Of a stretch of DNA of 6,802 nt, positions 4,781 through 6,802 are shown piece by piece (the first letter of the stretch is position 1; each line of letters opens with the position of its first letter). Where the stretch lies: contig JBIKMO010000237.1 in NCBI GenBank assembly GCA_044359175.1, positions 1-6,802 of the forward strand, given 5' to 3'. This stretch comes from UBA4615 sp044359175 (lineage in GTDB: Bacteria; Pseudomonadota; Gammaproteobacteria; Burkholderiales; Burkholderiaceae_E). A model generated the notes under the pieces. That model was not told the origin of the DNA. It searched no databases and worked only from the letters and a program-made list of their open reading frames with translations. A program made the translations under genes and the position numbers.

Positions 4781-5800
4781 TCAGGCCGCGTCGTCGTAGA
4801 TCACTTCGAGCGACGGCCGGCTCACGGCGACGCCACCGGTCATGTCGGCGACCGTAGCCGGCTCGAGCACGACGTCGCGACCGACCGCGGAGCCCGAGAA
4901 CAGGCCGAGCAGCGCGTCCTGCGTCATCGGCTTCGGGCGCACCGGCGGCGCCTCGGCGACGTTGGTGGCGAGCTGCTCGAACAGCGGCGCCCACTGCGTT
5001 CCGGGGCGGCCGATGATCTCGTACGAGGCGCTCTTGCGGCGGATGTCCTCGTGCGCGGGGATCGCCGCCAGCACCGGGATGCCGGCGCGTTCGGCGAACG
5101 CGTGCGCCTCGCCGGTGCCGTCGTCCTTGTTGATCACCATGCCGGCCACGCCGACGTTGCCACCGAGCTTGCGGAAGTACTCGACCGCGCTGCAGACGTT
5201 GTTCGCCACGTACAGCGACTGCAGGTCGTTGGAGCCGACCACGATCACCTTCTGGCACATGTCGCGGGCGATCGGCAGGCCGAAGCCGCCGCAGACCACG
5301 TCGCCCAGGAAGTCGAGCAGCACGTAGTCGAAGCCCCAGTCGTGGAAGCCGAGCTTCTCGAGGGTCTCGAAGCCGTGGATGATCCCGCGTCCGCCGCAGC
5401 CGCGGCCGACCTCGGGGCCGCCGAGCTCCATCGCGAACACGCCGTCGCGCTTGAAGCAGACGTCGGAGATGGTCACCGGCTCGCCGGCCAGCTTCTTGCG
5501 CGACGAGGTCTCGATGATCGTGGGCGTGGCCCGTCCGCCGAACAGCAGCGAGGTGGTGTCGCTCTTGGGGTCGCAGCCGATCAGCAGGACCTTCTTGCCC
5601 TGCTGGGCCATCATGTAGCTGAGGTTGGCGAGCGTGAAGCTCTTGCCGATGCCGCCCTTGCCGTAGATCGCGATGATCTGCGTGGCCTTGGTCGGCGGCG
5701 CGGACGACGGCGCGTCCGGCTCGATCGCCGCCTCGGCGCGCAGCCGCTCCTTCTGGATGAATTGCACGGTGGCGCTCTGCGGGCTGCCTGCGGGGGTCAT
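4781..5800 (-). CDS. bchX: Chlorophyllide a oxidoreductase iron protein (BchX)
   Basis: A 339-residue NifH-like ATPase that passes electrons to BchY-BchZ with ATP hydrolysis. The first 38 or so residues are a polar extension. The P-loop GKGGIGKS is at 47-54 (Lys48 and Lys53). Switch-type GCDPKSDTT is at 75-83. Cys135 in GRGCGGRG and Cys170 in GDVVCGGFG are the two ligands each monomer gives to the bridging [4Fe-4S] cluster. The C-terminal stretch after about 285 is BchX-specific and absent from BchL. The frame stays open far upstream into bchC. The start at 5798-5800 is chosen because it has GGAGAA 7 bases before it, overlaps the bchC stop as ATGA, and gives the usual family length. It is followed by bchY after 10 bases. 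Confidence 0.97.
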   Translation of the reverse strand: MTPAGSPQSATVQFIQKERLRAEAAIEPDAPSSAPPTKATQIIAIYGKGGIGKSFTLANLSYMMAQQGKKVLLIGCDPKSDTTSLLFGGRATPTIIETSSRKKLAGEPVTISDVCFKRDGVFAMELGGPEVGRGCGGRGIIHGFETLEKLGFHDWGFDYVLLDFLGDVVCGGFGLPIARDMCQKVIVVGSNDLQSLYVANNVCSAVEYFRKLGGNVGVAGMVINKDDGTGEAHAFAERAGIPVLAAIPAHEDIRRKSASYEIIGRPGTQWAPLFEQLATNVAEAPPVRPKPMTQDALLGLFSGSAVGRDVVLEPATVADMTGGVAVSRPSLEVIYDDAA

Positions 5801-6750
5801 TGGCACGTTCTCCAGTCGAGGACCAGCTTCAGACAGTCGGCGTCGTCGAACGCGACCGGATAGGCGTCGGCCGCGCGCTCGGCGCCGGCGCGGTGGGTGA
5901 CCAGTCCGTCGAGCGACAGATGGCCGCTCTCGACCAGCCAGCGCACGGCGAGCAGGTCGGGCTTCTTCCACTCCGCGGCGCAACGGATCGTCGCCTCGCG
6001 CATGAACGCGGGGGCGAACGCGAACGCGATCGGCGCGGCGTAGAAGCCGGCGAGCACGATCTCGCCGCCGGGTGCGAGCCGCCCGACCAGCGCATCCAGC
6101 ACCGAGGCGTCGCCGCTCACGTCGTAGATCGCGCGGTAGTCGCGCCGGTCGTCGTCGTCCGGGCGCACCACCGGGTAGCCGTCCGCGCCGCCCTGGCGTC
6201 GCGCGTCGCGCTCCCAGACCACCGGCGGCGGGTGGCCGCCGAGGACGGTCATCCGGGCGAGCAACCGGCCGAGCACGCCGTGGCCGACGATGAGCTCGGG
6301 CGGCCGGATGTGCTTGCGGGTGCCGCCGATCGCCACCGCGTGGTACGCGGTGGCCGCCAGCGCGAGCAGCACGCCCTGCTCGCCGAGGTGGTCGGCGATC
6401 GGCACCGCGCGCTCGCCCGGTACGACGATGCGGGCGGCGGCGCCGCCGAACAGGCCGCGGACCTCGCGGTAGCAGCGCGCCCCGGGCACGAACACCGTCT
6501 GACCCGCGCGCAGCCCGGAGTCCGGGCCGGCCTCGCGGACGCGGCCGACCGACTCGTAGCCCGGCACCAGCGGATAGCCCATGCCCGGGAATGCGGGCAT
6601 GCGCCCGGTCCACAGCAGCTTCTCGGTGCCGGTGCTGACGCCGCTGTGGTCGATGTCGACCACGACGTCCGCCGGACCGGGGGACAGCAGGTCCACCCGT
6701 GCGACGGCGAGATGCTCGGGCCGCTCCAGCACCACGGCCAGCGTGTTCAT
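5797..6750 (-). CDS. bchC: 3-hydroxyethyl bacteriochlorophyllide a dehydrogenase (BchC)
   Basis: A 317-residue medium-chain dehydrogenase-like protein. It oxidises the C3 1-hydroxyethyl group of the bacteriochlorophyllide to the acetyl group of bacteriochlorophyll a, probably with NAD+. The N-terminal half is GroES-like, with the BchC-typical STGTEKLLWTGRMPAFPGMG segment at 39-58 and YPLVPGYESVG at 59-69. The nucleotide-binding half begins with IVGHGVLGRLLAR (154-166, G-x-G-x-x-G type), followed by IYDVSGD and LAPGGEIVLAGFY. There is no obvious zinc-ligand cluster, as expected for this family. The start ATG (6748-6750) is preceded by a purine-rich GGGAGGGGAAG. Its TGA overlaps the bchX ATG (ATGA), so the pair is co-translated. 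It is the first complete gene of the bchCXYZ run here. Confidence 0.95.
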   Translation of the reverse strand: MNTLAVVLERPEHLAVARVDLLSPGPADVVVDIDHSGVSTGTEKLLWTGRMPAFPGMGYPLVPGYESVGRVREAGPDSGLRAGQTVFVPGARCYREVRGLFGGAAARIVVPGERAVPIADHLGEQGVLLALAATAYHAVAIGGTRKHIRPPELIVGHGVLGRLLARMTVLGGHPPPVVWERDARRQGGADGYPVVRPDDDDRRDYRAIYDVSGDASVLDALVGRLAPGGEIVLAGFYAAPIAFAFAPAFMREATIRCAAEWKKPDLLAVRWLVESGHLSLDGLVTHRAGAERAADAYPVAFDDADCLKLVLDWRTCQ

Positions 6751-6802
6751 CGGACTTCCCCTCCCAGGCGGCGCCGGCGGTGCGGCGACGCGGGCGCTTG
6801 CC
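6747..6802 (-). other. Upstream flank of bchC; possible end of a preceding gene
   Basis: Only 52 bases precede bchC. In one minus-strand frame they are open (17 codons, ending ...RLGGEVR) and stop at TGA 6747-6749, which would overlap the bchC ATG as ATGA. In many purple bacteria crtF lies immediately upstream of bchC, so this may be the tail of crtF or another pigment gene. The fragment is too short and too arginine-rich to identify. No PpsR/CrtJ palindrome or promoter is visible here. Confidence 0.2.

Noticed and set aside
1351..4857. Plus-strand open frame of 1168 codons
   Set aside because: It lies antisense to pufB, bchZ and bchY and has an Arg/His/Ala/Gly-rich composition with no domain. 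In very GC-rich DNA such long antisense frames are common shadows of real genes.
4661..5863. Plus-strand open frame of 400 codons
   Set aside because: Antisense shadow of bchX, with no recognisable motifs.
5801..6613. N-terminal extension of the bchX frame back to 6613, giving 610 codons
   Set aside because: The extension is Arg/Pro-rich, overlaps bchC in another frame, and lacks similarity to any BchX. The start at 5800 has a good Shine-Dalgarno, the ATGA overlap and normal length.
1..6802. CRISPR array, tRNA, rRNA, insertion sequence or phage genes
   Set aside because: No repeated spacer pattern, cloverleaf, transposase motif or terminal inverted repeat is seen. The window is filled by the photosynthesis genes.

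Overview
The window is a section of a purple-bacterial photosynthesis gene cluster. All recognisable genes lie on the minus strand, so they read from the right end (6802) to the left (1). The order is bchC - bchX - bchY - bchZ - pufB - a small unnamed membrane-protein gene - pufA - pufL - pufM (first 12 codons only). This is the usual bchCXYZ-puf arrangement of phototrophic Pseudomonadota. The DNA is very GC-rich. The LH1-alpha sequence (MWRIW start, LLSTDRFNWL after the membrane helix), the end of PufL (WTRGWPEWWGWW), and a GC-rich intergenic hairpin of a kind I associate with Burkholderiales together suggest a betaproteobacterium of the Rubrivivax/Rhodoferax type. A gammaproteobacterial or alphaproteobacterial host cannot be excluded from this window alone.

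Right part (about 1714-6750), pigment synthesis: bchX, bchY and bchZ encode the three subunits of chlorophyllide a oxidoreductase, which makes the bacteriochlorin ring. bchC encodes the dehydrogenase that produces the C3-acetyl group of bacteriochlorophyll a. bchC and bchX overlap by ATGA. The Shine-Dalgarno of bchY overlaps the bchX stop. bchY and bchZ are separated by 75 bases that hold a strong hairpin, and its outer stem includes the bchY stop codon.

Middle (1576-1713): a 138-base gene-free leader between bchZ and pufB, with several short GC-rich hairpins.

Left part (1-1575), photosystem proteins: pufB and pufA (LH1 beta and alpha), pufL and the start of pufM (reaction-centre L and M). 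A large two-storey hairpin lies between pufA and pufL, where a pufBA-stabilising hairpin is expected. The unusual feature is a 74-residue single-helix membrane protein encoded between pufB and pufA, a gap that normally holds no gene. It has a strong Shine-Dalgarno and high-GC3 codon use, and its stop codon overlaps the Shine-Dalgarno of pufA. It lacks the histidine needed to bind bacteriochlorophyll, so it is not a second alpha or beta chain. It could be a displaced, diverged PufQ, a PufX-like LH1 component, or a new core-complex subunit. This is the best candidate here for something undescribed.

The gene products form one chain: BchXYZ and BchC make bacteriochlorophyll a, which is loaded into LH1 (PufB/PufA) around the reaction centre (PufL/PufM) in the intracytoplasmic membrane.
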